Positions 33,688 to 43,614 of a DNA stretch of 64,000 bases are shown here, in pieces. A program made the translations under genes and the position numbers. The notes under the pieces are model-generated. The model was not told the origin of the DNA, did not search any database, and saw only the letters and a program-made list of their open reading frames with translations. Source of the DNA: Alkaliphilus flagellatus (GTDB lineage: Bacteria; Bacillota; Clostridia; Peptostreptococcales; Natronincolaceae); contig NZ_JAHLQK010000004.1 in NCBI RefSeq assembly GCF_018919215.1, forward strand, positions 1-64,000, in the 5' to 3' direction. Within the stretch, counting starts at the first letter, position 1. Each line of letters begins with the position of its first letter.

Positions 33688-34617
33688 CTAGTAATTTGTT
33701 ATTAAGACTTCTACCGTCTTAGACTTTTTATTAATCTCTTTTTTTTGATAATTAGAATTACTATAGTTAAAATCTAAATAATGTATATTATATTTTTTAC
33801 TCCATTCTATTAAAATATCATTCGACCTTCCTTTATGCTCTAACACATTAGATAATGCAAACTTTATTTTTTTCTCATTTATATAATCTAATAATTGTAA
33901 TAAACTTCTTTCTTTTTTTTCATTCCATCCATCTTGTTCATTGTATGTGGCAGTCGTAATAAGATAAGGTGGGTCTGCATAAATAAATGTATTATCATTA
34001 CAATAATTGTCGTAATCAAATTTATAAAAATCATTTAAACAAAATGTTATGTCCTTTTCTTTTATTCGATCTATAAAGATTGATAGTTTTTTTTGTAAAT
34101 TTTCGTTAAAATCTCTTTTTCCTACTGGTATATTACATTCTCCTTTTTTATTGAATCTTATTTGATTGTTAAAAGCATAAATTATTATTGCATAAAAATG
34201 AATATCGAAATAATTATTATCTACATATCTATTATTATAATCATGTCTTAATTTTAGAAATTTATCTTTATTATATTTGCTCAACCCACTAGAGCTTTCA
34301 CAATTATAATACTCATAACCATATAAATCCGAATTTGAAAGCTCATATTTATTAATTATTTTATTAATAGTATCAAATACATAATCCTTATCAATTTCTT
34401 TAAAAGTATTAAATAATCGTATTAATTGTTTTTGGCAGTCAATAGATATAACATAATTGGAACTTGCATTGACTCCAATATCACTACCCCCTGAAAATAA
34501 ATCAATAAAAAGATCTATATCATCTGGGAATATAGGTAATAGCTGTTTTAATAATTTATATTTACCACCTGTATAATTTAAAGGTGACTTTATCAAATCA
34601 TCATATTTTTTGTCCAT
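33688..34617 (-). CDS. DNA adenine methyltransferase, D12 class
   Basis: This 309-aa Dam-type N6-adenine methyltransferase has the SAM motif SPLNYTGGKYKLLKQLLP at the N-terminus (family NYxGGK), FIDLFSGGSDIGVN and the catalytic DPPY (IYADPPYLI). SD AAGGAAGG precedes the ATG. It lies 17 nt after another D12 methyltransferase. Two adenine methylases in one RM system are what an asymmetric recognition site requires, one for each strand, consistent with the AlwI-type endonuclease. Confidence 0.9.
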   Translation of the reverse strand: MDKKYDDLIKSPLNYTGGKYKLLKQLLPIFPDDIDLFIDLFSGGSDIGVNASSNYVISIDCQKQLIRLFNTFKEIDKDYVFDTINKIINKYELSNSDLYGYEYYNCESSSGLSKYNKDKFLKLRHDYNNRYVDNNYFDIHFYAIIIYAFNNQIRFNKKGECNIPVGKRDFNENLQKKLSIFIDRIKEKDITFCLNDFYKFDYDNYCNDNTFIYADPPYLITTATYNEQDGWNEKKERSLLQLLDYINEKKIKFALSNVLEHKGRSNDILIEWSKKYNIHYLDFNYSNSNYQKKEINKKSKTVEVLITNY

Positions 34618-34634
34618 ATAAATACACCTTCCTT

Positions 34635-35882
34635 TTACTTACATTCACAAAGAAATAGTCTTTCTTTATGGTCTTGTAAGTCTGTCTTCCCAGTAGTAAA
34701 GTATTGAAATTCTGTATCAAACACCTTTACTTTGCCTCTTTTACTTAAGGAATCCATAATTTCATCATCACTAATTTTAGCATTTGATCTACCATTTCCC
34801 TTTTTGGCCATATTATTATAGGATACTAAAATATACCTAGAATCAATATTCGCTATTAAATCATCAAATACAGCTGGTGCTTTTATCGTGCAGTATTTAC
34901 TCTTTATATGACTCCTATCAACCATTTTTTTTGCTACACCTACTAGCTCTGGCTTTTTCCATTCAGCTATATTTTCTAGCAAATGATATGAATCTGAGTA
35001 TTGTCTAGAATTATAGGGTGTATCTATATAAACTATATCGCTATTAATCTTTCTCGCAAGCTTATTAGCATCTTCCCTATATATTTCATTATTTATATTA
35101 ACTGCATCATTAATTACTGGTATTTGAAGTCTTAATGTCTGCATAGTATCCAAAGTTTGCCTATAAGCATCATAATGACCACAGGTATTCGCTACCTTAT
35201 CCATAGCATATAGTAATGATGTAATTAATATTGCTTTTTCTCTAAATGTTAGTTTTGAAGAAAGTAGTTCTATTTCTTCTCTTATTGCTCCAATTTTTTT
35301 AGAATTTTGTATAGTAAAATATTTGTTTCCAAAGTTATTTGAAACATAGTTTTCATCTTCAGCTGAAATGTTATTAAACTCTTTTATTAACTTTCGTATC
35401 TTATTCATATCATATGCTTCTTTACTAAACCAAGTATTATAAGCCAAAAAATTTGAATATAAGATGTCGTTTACTATAATTTTAGTCCCTTTAGAATTGA
35501 AGGCATTGCCTACTACACCTGTTCCTCCAAAAATATCAGTGAATACCTTAATATCTTCACATTCACTTTTTACAATGTTTTTAATAAAGGGGATCAATTT
35601 ATATTTACTTCCCAAATATCTTCTATTGTTTATATGTAACTTATCATTTTCAAGAATATGGACTTTTCTTGAATTGTTCCTATTATTTCTCTTATTCTCT
35701 ATAACTTGATGAATTTCCTTAAGTAGATCATCTGTCCATATTCTCCAACCTCTCCAATCTCTATTTGGATCTGATATTAAACCATTTTTAATCCAATTGT
35801 TTAGTGTTTGCCTAGTGATATTATATTTATTTAGAATATAAGATGTACTATAAGTTATTTGTGTTATTTGTGTTCTTTCCAC
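34635..35882 (-). CDS. DNA adenine methyltransferase with N-terminal HTH
   Basis: This 415-aa protein has a MerR-like N-terminal DNA-binding segment (LNKYNITRQTLNNWIKNGLI, then RGWRIWTDDLLKEI). A D12-class methyltransferase follows: RRYLGSKYKLIPFI, TDIFGGTGVVGNAF and a DTPY catalytic motif (VYIDTPYNSRQYS). The extra HTH could help recognise the site or control the operon. The start is GTG 35882, 5 nt after AAGGAG. It is the first gene of the RM operon. Confidence 0.88.
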   Translation of the reverse strand: MERTQITQITYSTSYILNKYNITRQTLNNWIKNGLISDPNRDWRGWRIWTDDLLKEIHQVIENKRNNRNNSRKVHILENDKLHINNRRYLGSKYKLIPFIKNIVKSECEDIKVFTDIFGGTGVVGNAFNSKGTKIIVNDILYSNFLAYNTWFSKEAYDMNKIRKLIKEFNNISAEDENYVSNNFGNKYFTIQNSKKIGAIREEIELLSSKLTFREKAILITSLLYAMDKVANTCGHYDAYRQTLDTMQTLRLQIPVINDAVNINNEIYREDANKLARKINSDIVYIDTPYNSRQYSDSYHLLENIAEWKKPELVGVAKKMVDRSHIKSKYCTIKAPAVFDDLIANIDSRYILVSYNNMAKKGNGRSNAKISDDEIMDSLSKRGKVKVFDTEFQYFTTGKTDLQDHKERLFLCECK

Positions 35883-36081
35883 TTAAACTCCTTCTTTCAT
35901 AAATAATGCATCTTATGCATCTTTTTGAATTTTACTATATCAATAATACCACACGTGTCTTATAATCTCAATAAATTATTTATAAATAACTATAAAAAAT
36001 CTTTGTCTCCCTGAATTTTAATACTTTAAATGCTTATTTAGGATAACTATCAATATTAAAAAACTTTATTACTATAAAAAA

Positions 36082-36101
36082 ACATCTACCTAAGTAGATG
36101 T
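36082..36101 (-). terminator. Terminator upstream of the RM operon
   Basis: ACATCTAC, loop CTAA (plus strand), GTAGATGT; the minus strand continues in TTTTTTT. It ends leftward transcripts coming from the cassette region. The rest of 35,883-36,472 has no gene. Around 36,240-36,330 the sequence is less AT-rich and includes ACCTTAC, a possible damaged attC end. Confidence 0.75.
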
Positions 36102-36472
36102 CCTTTATCAAACATAAATATTATAGTAGCTTATACACTTGTAACTACAAAAATAATATACATTCTGTAAACATAGAAATTTTAATATCTAATTTTATTT
36201 ATAACATGGCTATACTACACAATCGATATTTTTAGTCTAATCAGTAGGAATGTAAACCTATCTTCTACACTATCGGGTGATATATAGCACCTTACAGCAA
36301 GTTTCTAGAGTGGCTTGTCTACGCGCCATATCTTAGTTTATTTCTAAAGCTTTTATTAAAGTATCTCTATGGAGCTTTAATCTCTAATGTCATGGGCACG
36401 TTATTACTATACGTTGATAATTAATACCTCTAGATAACCAATTATATAAGATGGTTATTAGAAAAAAGTTAT

Positions 36473-37513
36473 TTAATATACCATTCTTGTTAGCTCAGAA
36501 GATCTATTGATATAGTCTATTATCTCTCTAAGTTTATCAATAAACAATTCATTATCAACTATAATTAAATTACGTTCATCCTTTTTTATATTAACAACAG
36601 TTTCAACACATTCTAATATTTTTCTACAGTAATCATCACTTCTGTTTTTAACCAGAAACTTTTTAATTTTATTTATAGAAATATGAAGTTTTACAAATTT
36701 TACATTGTCAAAATTATGCTTATTATGATCGTAATAATCTACAATATTATAGATTGAATAATAAAATTTTTTCATTTCATGATTTAAGTCAACTTGTTTT
36801 TTACTATTTATGCTTTCGAAAATTACATCAAGAATGATATATGTAAGAATAGCTTCTTTAATTGCTGGAAAAAATGAATCCCGCAGATTATCTAAGCTAC
36901 TTATCTCTATATTATTATCTATTTTATTCATGATAGTTACTATAAAATAAGATGATAGTTGATTAGTAAAATTACTTAAATTACTTAGTAAATAAATAAC
37001 AGCCCCGCTAATATAAATGCCTAATCTAAATTTATAAAATAATGCATAAATTATAATGACACTTAAAGCCATAAAATAATATGCTCCATTAAGTATACTT
37101 TCATCAAGTTTCATTATTCTTTCACCATAGTAAAAAAGCTCATTAATATCTAATCCCATTCCTTTAAGATAGTTTGTGTATTCTTTATTACCTTCTAAAA
37201 TATTTCTAGAAAACTCCTTATCTTCAAGAATCTTTTCATAAAGATCTTGTATTCTATTAACTTTAGTAATTTCAAAATTAGAAAGTAAAGTAGAATAGAT
37301 TTTAGTTTTTTCATCTATCTCTTGCGACAAAAATGGGTTATAATCGTATTTACCATGTGTAGCATATAAATTAAAAATCCCTGAATCAATAAAGTTGATT
37401 GTAGAATATGTAAAGCTATATAAATATATTACTAAACCTATTGCTATTAAAGGCATCAAGAATGCATTTAATATTTTTAAACCATGAATTATATTATATA
37501 GTACTTTTTTCAT
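36473..37513 (-). CDS. membrane protein of the cassette region, unknown function
   Basis: This 346-aa protein has one N-terminal span (about 14-36), a 100-residue external or internal loop, then two to four further spans (about 145-235) and a charged C-terminal helical domain. SD GGGGG precedes the ATG. It is the leftmost gene of the leftward nuclease-rich array and follows an attC-like repeat. In such arrays membrane proteins may be defence effectors, but nothing in the sequence proves this. Confidence 0.6.
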   Translation of the reverse strand: MKKVLYNIIHGLKILNAFLMPLIAIGLVIYLYSFTYSTINFIDSGIFNLYATHGKYDYNPFLSQEIDEKTKIYSTLLSNFEITKVNRIQDLYEKILEDKEFSRNILEGNKEYTNYLKGMGLDINELFYYGERIMKLDESILNGAYYFMALSVIIIYALFYKFRLGIYISGAVIYLLSNLSNFTNQLSSYFIVTIMNKIDNNIEISSLDNLRDSFFPAIKEAILTYIILDVIFESINSKKQVDLNHEMKKFYYSIYNIVDYYDHNKHNFDNVKFVKLHISINKIKKFLVKNRSDDYCRKILECVETVVNIKKDERNLIIVDNELFIDKLREIIDYINRSSELTRMVY

Positions 37514-37603
37514 TATATCCCCCTTAATATAATCTAGCTTAATATTGATCAGCCGGTATTGTATTTATGACGTCTCTAAATCGCCCAAACTAATCTTACC
37601 CAA

Positions 37604-37692
37604 TATCAACTCTCATCGTCTAATAAAAAACATGGTGCACACTGCCCTAAAAACATGCCTTAGTGTATCCTTATGCAAACGCTATGTTAGGT
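37604..37692 (-). repeat. attC-like site B (89 bp)
   Basis: On the minus strand, 17 nt after the stop codon of the DUF6602 gene, ACCTAAC (37686-37692) is followed by ATAGCGTTTGCATAAGG and, 76 nt on, GTTGATA (37604-37610). The inner arms are partly complementary. The right end is a perfect integron R'' core; the left end matches GTTRRRY only partly. Confidence 0.4.
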
Positions 37693-37709
37693 GATATTCA
37701 GCTCAAGTC

Positions 37710-38471
37710 CTAATAGACTCTTCCCACTTCAATTTCACTAAATTTATAACTTTCTTTGCCACTCTCAATACTGTACAGATAATTAGAAATATTATCAATT
37801 CCATTATAGATATAATTATTTTCAGTAGTAATGCAGTAGGACAGTTCAACTAAATTAGAAATAAAATATGGAAATGAAAACTTTTTAATATAATATAATG
37901 AATAAAACTTTTTATGTGGCTTATCCCAATATTTAATAAAGAAATTTTCACCAAAAGAAATATGGTTAACATAACCATAATATTCATTCAATGTATTCTT
38001 TAATGTTCTGCTACTTGTTTCCTCTTCTGCCATTAACTTAAATTGATTATCATATGCAAATATTCCATTAAAAATATGATTTCCAATTAGCACTCCATTT
38101 TCATGGGCTTTTTTAATGACCTCATTAATTTGTCCTATGTATACTTTAGTCTTAACTTCAATAATTCCAACTACATTTTGATTAGAGCATATCACAAAAT
38201 CTCCTTCAGAAAAGATTAACGGAAATCTATTATCATAAATAATAATGTCAATTTGCTTTGTCATTTTATCTTCTGGGCATAATACAAAACCTGTTCCAAC
38301 AGATAAGTGTTTTGGTAAAAATCGATTTAATATATTCATTAAAATTATCTCTTTATATCTTCCTTCTTCCCCCCAATGGTTTTGACCAATTATATTCCTT
38401 ACTCTATTTTTTAATGCTCTAAACTCATCAGATATAGACTGTTGATATAATTCAAAATTTCTTCTGCTCAC
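37710..38471 (-). CDS. DUF6602 nuclease-like protein
   Basis: This 253-aa protein has GRYKEIILMNILNRFLPKHL, then QIDIIIYDNRFPLIFSEGDF and GIIEVKTKV, a PD-(D/E)xK layout (D ... ExK) typical of DUF6602 proteins found in defence contexts. The start is GTG 38471, supported by a truncated duplicate of this gene at 44,777, where the same codon is ATG at the same 10-nt distance from the SD. The stop is 17 nt from attC-like site B. Confidence 0.75.
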   Translation of the reverse strand: MSRRNFELYQQSISDEFRALKNRVRNIIGQNHWGEEGRYKEIILMNILNRFLPKHLSVGTGFVLCPEDKMTKQIDIIIYDNRFPLIFSEGDFVICSNQNVVGIIEVKTKVYIGQINEVIKKAHENGVLIGNHIFNGIFAYDNQFKLMAEEETSSRTLKNTLNEYYGYVNHISFGENFFIKYWDKPHKKFYSLYYIKKFSFPYFISNLVELSYCITTENNYIYNGIDNISNYLYSIESGKESYKFSEIEVGRVY

Positions 38472-39181
38472 AATAATCAATCTCCTCTTTACAAGCTAAT
38501 ATCGAATGTCACCACCACAGTAGGCTTGTCAGTTACCAAATATGTTGAACTACCGCACTATGATTTTCAAGTGTATTCACTTCTGTAATCAGTTATATAC
38601 TAAGAATATATAACCTTCTCGCCAATTTCCTCAGTGAGATTCGTATTCGTTTCCTTTGTGGATTGTGTATACGAGTTACCCGATTCCCCACATGATCAGA
38701 CTTTCTGCCTTAGAGTAATACAGATTAATCTGCCCCCCGTACTCGCTTCCATAACCTTTAAATGCTGCCATCTGCATTTTCCTATTTCTAGTTATACGAT
38801 TTACAAGACTGAATATGCTTCAGGACTACCGTGTTCCCTGTAGGCTATGAAATTCTCTGTTTACGCTTCATTTTTGTTTTAACCAGTATCGGAACAACAA
38901 TCAATACATGTGACTGGTTAGGCCTTACCTGACAAGGACTCTAATCCCGCAAGAAATGTTAAGCTTTGCTTAGCGCACTAACGTTTTCACCATTCCCGAC
39001 ACTCCCTACTCCAAAGTCTTACCTGCATATGTAGAGTATGGTCTGGCATACTTCCCGGTAGTTTTCCACTAGGCCTAAAGGTGAGTGAATGGACGCGCTA
39101 TTTAAAGTTATACATCTTACAAAATCATAGGTCGACATTAAGTCGACCACGTAAAAATATAGAAATTATATTACTTTCTTT
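38472..39181 (-). other. Non-coding block, possible group II intron remnant
   Basis: No intact gene is seen in about 700 bp. Read leftward there is a G+C-richer structured stretch (about 39,090 to 38,830) with GGGAATGGTGAAAACG, TTAGTGCGCTAAGC and an 8-bp stem TAACCAGT / ACTGGTTA. AAACAAAAATGAAGCG and short broken frames follow. The look is that of a group II intron domain I running into a decayed intron ORF, but I cannot identify intron ends or domain V. GCCTAAC at 38,919-38,925 also resembles an attC end. A hairpin GGTCGAC / GTCGACC lies at 39,130-39,148. Confidence 0.3.
39130..39148 (-). terminator. Hairpin after the GmrSD-like gene
   Basis: GGTCGAC, loop ATTAA (plus strand), GTCGACC, perfect 7-bp stem 34 nt after the stop codon. 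It is followed on the minus strand by TATGATTTTGT, so it may be a weak terminator. Confidence 0.45.
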
Positions 39182-41227
39182 TTATGGGCGTAATCTGAAA
39201 AAAATATCATTTTGCATATCATATTTTTCAACAATTAGTTTGCAGTAATTTAGAATAGCGTTAGCATTTAAAGTTGTCTCAATATATATTTTTTCTGTTA
39301 GTTTAAATGGAGAATTCATTCCATCAGAGCTATTTGAAATTATTCGTCTTTCTCTTCCTTCAAAATCTTTATGTTTAACAAATGATTCAAAGATTTGTGC
39401 ATCTAATTCATACAACTTCCTACATATTTCTCTTAATACATCTTTCCATGAATTAACATTGTATTCCATATCTAAGATAATAAGCTGCCGTGGTTTTTCA
39501 CCTGTTACATTTAGATCATCCATAATATTATAATCAATATCATAATCTATTTTATCAACATCAATAGCATAGTTATATTTCTCTGGTAAGTTCCAAATCA
39601 ATGTAGCAATTTTGAATAAGTATTCTGCACGATCTTTTATTGTCTCTTCATTCCATATACTATACTTTGTTAAATCCCTACTTATTGAAATATTTGAGTT
39701 TATAAGTATTTCTTTTTTATCATAGAATCTTTTATTAGATAGTTTTGGATTATAACCTGATAGAGTTAAATTACCAATTGTATGTAAAAACTCTTTATGT
39801 ATTTCTTCGTATCTTTTTCCTAAGTCGATCTGCCAAGATGGAGATAGTTTTTGTGGCATAATATGCTCAACTGTTATTTCTCCATTTAGGTCTACAACTT
39901 CTTTGTTATTATACTTTTCCAATTGAAATAATGTATATTTATCAATTTTAGTTTTATATAAATCCTTTAATATAAACGCTCTTCTAAACTCTTCATTTCT
40001 AGGAAATGTTCCACTTCCTGACTTAGAAGCTAATATCTTAACAACGGCATCATAGTATGTTTCATCAGTTAGTACCAATTTCTCTAATTCACTTGATAAA
40101 GTTGCAAAAATTTTATTTAAAGCATTTGTAGGATATTCACAAATTAATCGTCTATATAGATAAGATAAAATTATTCTGATAATCTCAATAAGATTATCAA
40201 CAGTAATTTTTTTGTATGCAAAGCAATCTTCGAATATGTATAACATAGCAGGATATGTAACGGTTGACTTCATCTGTTGTAATTGCTGTAATAATTCATT
40301 TAACATTTTATTTGGACTATTACAGTTAATTAACCATGAATAATATTCTGCATATATAAGTAATTCCTCTAAGATCTGTTCTTCATTATAGTTTATATTC
40401 TCATTTACAAACTCTTTAAAAGATTTATATACTTTATCTTTTTTTGGTATTAAGCCGCTTTTCATAGTAAGATAGTCACGAACAAAGTCAGATATAATTG
40501 CATTTGGTAGATAGCCTTCAATTTTTGACCAATAGTTTTTATATAATCGCTTTTGTTCTTCATATTCATGATTCATTAAAAGAAAATTTCTAATTAAATC
40601 AGCTTGAGTAAGTGTTAGACCAGTGGAATTCAAACTTTCAAATATTAATTGTGGATTTTCTGATTTTTTATCCTTATCTAATGCTATATATACAATTTCT
40701 ATATTATTCAAAGCATTATAGAGACTTTCTGCAGAGTAGCTTGACTTATCTACTAACTGCTTAAATAAATTGTAGTTCTTAATAATATTTGAACTATCTG
40801 CTATATTTTCATTTTCAATAATTTTTTCATAAGCTAACATGTCACTTTCAATCGGTTTTAATTTTAATCTAAGGGTTTGTGGAGCCCTTTTGTTTATTAA
40901 ATATGTTTCCAAGATATCTTCTTTAAGTTCAGTATCTTCAATTTTATCATACAGAGCTTTTATTAAAAGCATAACACTTGTAATTCTCTGCTGACCATCT
41001 ATGACTATGAATTCCATAAAATTAGGCTGTGTTGAACCTATAACATAAACTATCGTTCCTAAAAAATGATCAACTTCAAAATTACTTGATGCAATATGTT
41101 CAATATCTAAAAACAATCTTTTACAATGTTCCTCTTTCCAATCATAATTTCTTTGATAAACTGGTATATTAAAAGTTCTTTTACTAGATCCGATAAACTC
41201 AAGTAATCTAATTTTATTTGCTTCCAT
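39182..41227 (-). CDS. GmrSD-like protein (DUF262 + DUF1524)
   Basis: This protein of about 681 aa has an N-terminal DUF262 domain with FNIPVYQRNYDW and the IDGQQRIT motif (NTP-binding/hydrolysis, ParB-like). A long helical middle follows, then a DUF1524 His-Me/HNH nuclease domain with VEHIMPQKLS and GNLTLSGYNPKLSN. This is the architecture of GmrS-GmrD fusions and relatives that cut modified phage DNA. The start is ATG 41227, 7 nt after GGGGGA. It is one gene of the attC-punctuated array. Confidence 0.88.
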   Translation of the reverse strand: MEANKIRLLEFIGSSKRTFNIPVYQRNYDWKEEHCKRLFLDIEHIASSNFEVDHFLGTIVYVIGSTQPNFMEFIVIDGQQRITSVMLLIKALYDKIEDTELKEDILETYLINKRAPQTLRLKLKPIESDMLAYEKIIENENIADSSNIIKNYNLFKQLVDKSSYSAESLYNALNNIEIVYIALDKDKKSENPQLIFESLNSTGLTLTQADLIRNFLLMNHEYEEQKRLYKNYWSKIEGYLPNAIISDFVRDYLTMKSGLIPKKDKVYKSFKEFVNENINYNEEQILEELLIYAEYYSWLINCNSPNKMLNELLQQLQQMKSTVTYPAMLYIFEDCFAYKKITVDNLIEIIRIILSYLYRRLICEYPTNALNKIFATLSSELEKLVLTDETYYDAVVKILASKSGSGTFPRNEEFRRAFILKDLYKTKIDKYTLFQLEKYNNKEVVDLNGEITVEHIMPQKLSPSWQIDLGKRYEEIHKEFLHTIGNLTLSGYNPKLSNKRFYDKKEILINSNISISRDLTKYSIWNEETIKDRAEYLFKIATLIWNLPEKYNYAIDVDKIDYDIDYNIMDDLNVTGEKPRQLIILDMEYNVNSWKDVLREICRKLYELDAQIFESFVKHKDFEGRERRIISNSSDGMNSPFKLTEKIYIETTLNANAILNYCKLIVEKYDMQNDIFFRLRP

Positions 41228-41666
41228 ACTTATCCCCCACTTGCACATAGCATGATAAAAATGCTATATGCTTTTATATTTTTTCTTAAAGATAAAGCCT
41301 TTTTCAATTTGATACAGGATATAGCAATCTTTGTGTACGATTTTATATAGCGTTACGTTAACACGACCAAGCTTGCTTTATATATGATATTCAACGGTAT
41401 TCATAAACTTGGATTCAGTTATATTAAAAACATAAATTAATAAACTTATTTGCTTTTTTATTGTTCGAAAAACATCTTTTTAGAGTTAATCTATTACTAA
41501 TTTCTTTTTTTAAACTTCTCATTATAAACATTAGTTTTATCAAACAAAATTCATATAGTACTATTATCTAATTAAACCATCTACATTATATAACATTTAC
41601 ATCAGCTCCATTATCAAATGTAAATAATATATGTAAAAAAGTATTATAGAATTCTAGCTAAATTTC
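41228..41666. other. Spacer between the GmrSD-like gene and attC-like site C
   Basis: AT-rich with no coding frame. A short G+C-richer patch at about 41,340-41,400 contains GTTACGTTAACACG and, on the other strand, GTTGAATATC. It could be another decayed attC-like site but lacks a clear partner arm. Confidence 0.35.
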
Positions 41667-41810
41667 CGCTAACAGCCCAGTATTTGCGCCGTCCCTGAAC
41701 CGGTCGCCAATTAACCCTTGGAGGAGCTTTGCTCCCGGTGGAAGGGATGTAGTGCCCAAAACCTTAAAATTGTGCCTAGTGCACCTTTGCGTAAATATAT
41801 TATTATCGTA
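41667..41810 (-). repeat. attC-like site C (about 144 bp, damaged R'')
   Basis: The left end on the minus strand is GTTAGCG (41667-41673) followed by GAAATTT, the same flank as site E. The inner arms GTATTTGCGCC (41680-41690) and ATATTTACGCAAAG (minus, about 41,787-41,800) pair well. The centre has hairpin GGAGC / GCTCC. The right core is not recognisable as ACCTAAC, so the site may be worn. Confidence 0.4.
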
Positions 41811-41839
41811 TGGATGAAGGCAGCTAAGCTATGCTAAAA

Positions 41840-42547
41840 CTATTTTTTCAATTTGAGAATATCGATAGCTTTGGAATTTGCGAAAGTCATATATACTTCT
41901 AAATTATTATAGAATGTCATAATCAACATTTGACATCCTACCTTATCTTCTTTGCCAAATTGGTATTTAAAAATGTCCGGATTATCTCCATTTATTGCCC
42001 AACTTTTACGCTCAGATTTTGTTAATTTCACGCATAGATCGCAGAAATTATTCCACTCCGTATTCTTTTCTTTATCTCTTATAAAAACAGGAATTATCTT
42101 ACATATACCTGTAAATTGTTTATTATACTTATGAAAATAAAGTGCTCTTCCAATGGATTCAAAAGAATTTAAAAGTCTATAATTATCTACCTCAATAATC
42201 AACGTAGGAAAGTATCGATCATGAACTTTTACAATTTTTTCTTCTATCATCTTCTGTAAATCTTTTTTTCTCTCTAAAGCACGTCTAACTTTAGTTTGTG
42301 TGTGAACAAATGCTACACCATTATTGCCAAAATAAGGTGCAAGACACGACATTAAATACTCATCATCGTGTGATTTACCTAGATTATGTTCATCACATGA
42401 TGGAACTGTAATTAATCTGTATCTAAATGTCTTATCATAAATCCCTCGAACATCTTTTTCCTCGGGAAATAAACACTTTGGTGGGACATGCTCTTTTGAT
42501 GTTGCTGGTTTTCCACACCAGTAGCAAAATTTATCTATCCGACTCAC
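41840..42547 (-). CDS. HNH endonuclease-like protein
   Basis: This 235-aa protein has CYWCGKPATSKEHVPPKCLF and, about 25 residues on, VPSCDEHNLGKS. These are zinc-cysteine pairs and the EH/HN signature of an HNH family often met in defence loci and gene cassettes. The C-terminal 130 residues are unique. The start is GTG 42547 after GAGGG. It is bounded by attC-like sites C and D. Confidence 0.75.
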   Translation of the reverse strand: MSRIDKFCYWCGKPATSKEHVPPKCLFPEEKDVRGIYDKTFRYRLITVPSCDEHNLGKSHDDEYLMSCLAPYFGNNGVAFVHTQTKVRRALERKKDLQKMIEEKIVKVHDRYFPTLIIEVDNYRLLNSFESIGRALYFHKYNKQFTGICKIIPVFIRDKEKNTEWNNFCDLCVKLTKSERKSWAINGDNPDIFKYQFGKEDKVGCQMLIMTFYNNLEVYMTFANSKAIDILKLKK

Positions 42548-42609
42548 TTATAATCCCTCATTATTTATAGATTTGATTTTAAATCAAAAATAATATACAC
42601 AGCAGACAT

Positions 42610-42751
42610 AGCTAACTCACCTCATCTTTCCGATAACATCATCGCCATTACTGACACTCACCGTGCCCCAATGCCTTACTCTAAGTGAGTGTGATCTGCC
42701 TTGTTCCTTGATAGCTCCCGACAGACCCTTAGTTGAAATGGCTTGTTAGGT
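42610..42751 (-). repeat. attC-like site D (142 bp)
   Basis: The minus strand begins ACCTAACAAGCCATTTC (R'' core at 42745-42751, then AAG as in many known attC sites) and ends GAAAGATGAGGTGAGTTAGCT (R'-like GTTAGCT at 42610-42616). The arms CCATTTC and GAAA-G-ATG-A-GG pair with two unpaired purines, as extrahelical bases do in attC. Hairpin CACTCAC / GTGAGTG lies in the centre. Confidence 0.55.
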
Positions 42752-42932
42752 GAAGTTGTTACATCATACTATAACCCTTTATAGAGTAATTTAATTTTTT
42801 TATTATATAATTGCTCAAATTTTTCCTTACCTCATAGTTTAGAATAATATTTTCAAAAAAATTTTTATGATAGTTACTATATAGCCCTACTGCCCATCGC
42901 TTTGATAAATAAATCCGCCAAGCTCGCAAAAT

Positions 42933-43590
42933 TTATATATTATTATAAATATCTTCATCTATATCCAATTGGTGAGTTTTAATAAGTATTTCTAATGTAT
43001 TTTTATCTTCCTTCAATGCTTTAATCTGAGCAAATATACCTTCATGAAAGTTGTAGTACTTTTCTAAAGAAATAATCGCTTCATCGTGATCTTCATAGTG
43101 TGCTAAATTACATTCATAGTATGTATTAAAATATTTATAAAGCTGTACTACTTCTGTAAATATCTTATTAATTTTTTTATATATTTTTTATTTTTGAATT
43201 ATCGTCTTGGAGATAAAAATTCCTGATTGAATATGTATTAGCTGCTCTTATCTCTACTTGCTGTTTCCAACTGCAAAGTATAACAACTAGGAATTTATCA
43301 GGATCTTTATCAATTTCGAAGCATAATTTTCACATAACCATATTCTATTTTCAGCAGATTTTCTTTGATTTTCATCTATACTTGGATCATACTTGGTCCA
43401 CCTTTTGAAGCAGCCGTTATATGTGCAGCAACTCCAATAATAGATGCTTTACTTGAATCAGAATGTGGTCCTGATGTTAATTTCCCACAACCTGGGTTTG
43501 AACAAATATAAGCCACTCTTTTAGCCAAGGTATCTTTAACCTGCTGAGTAAAATTATCTCTTGCTATAATTCTACCTCTATTAATTTAAT
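42933..43590 (-). pseudogene. HNH endonuclease, frameshifted
   Basis: Joined over frameshifts, the minus strand reads ARDNFTQQVKDTLAKRVAYI, CSNPGCGKLTSGPHSDSS, ASIIGVAAHITAASKGGP, then YDPSIDENQRKSAENRIWLC and a C-terminal TLEILIKTHQLDIDEDIYNN. This is the common HNH defence nuclease pattern (VAAHI ... GGP ... DPS ... R ... N.IWLC). At least two frameshifts disable it. It occupies the cassette between attC-like sites D and E. Confidence 0.65.
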
Positions 43591-43614
43591 TTTCTACATC
43601 ATACCAGAAATTTC

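Noticed and set aside
36240-36440. Possible attC-like site at the left end of the cassette array (ACCTTAC at 36289-36295)
   Set aside because: One core differs from GTTAGGT and no complementary partner core or inner arm could be found, so it is mentioned only as a possible remnant.
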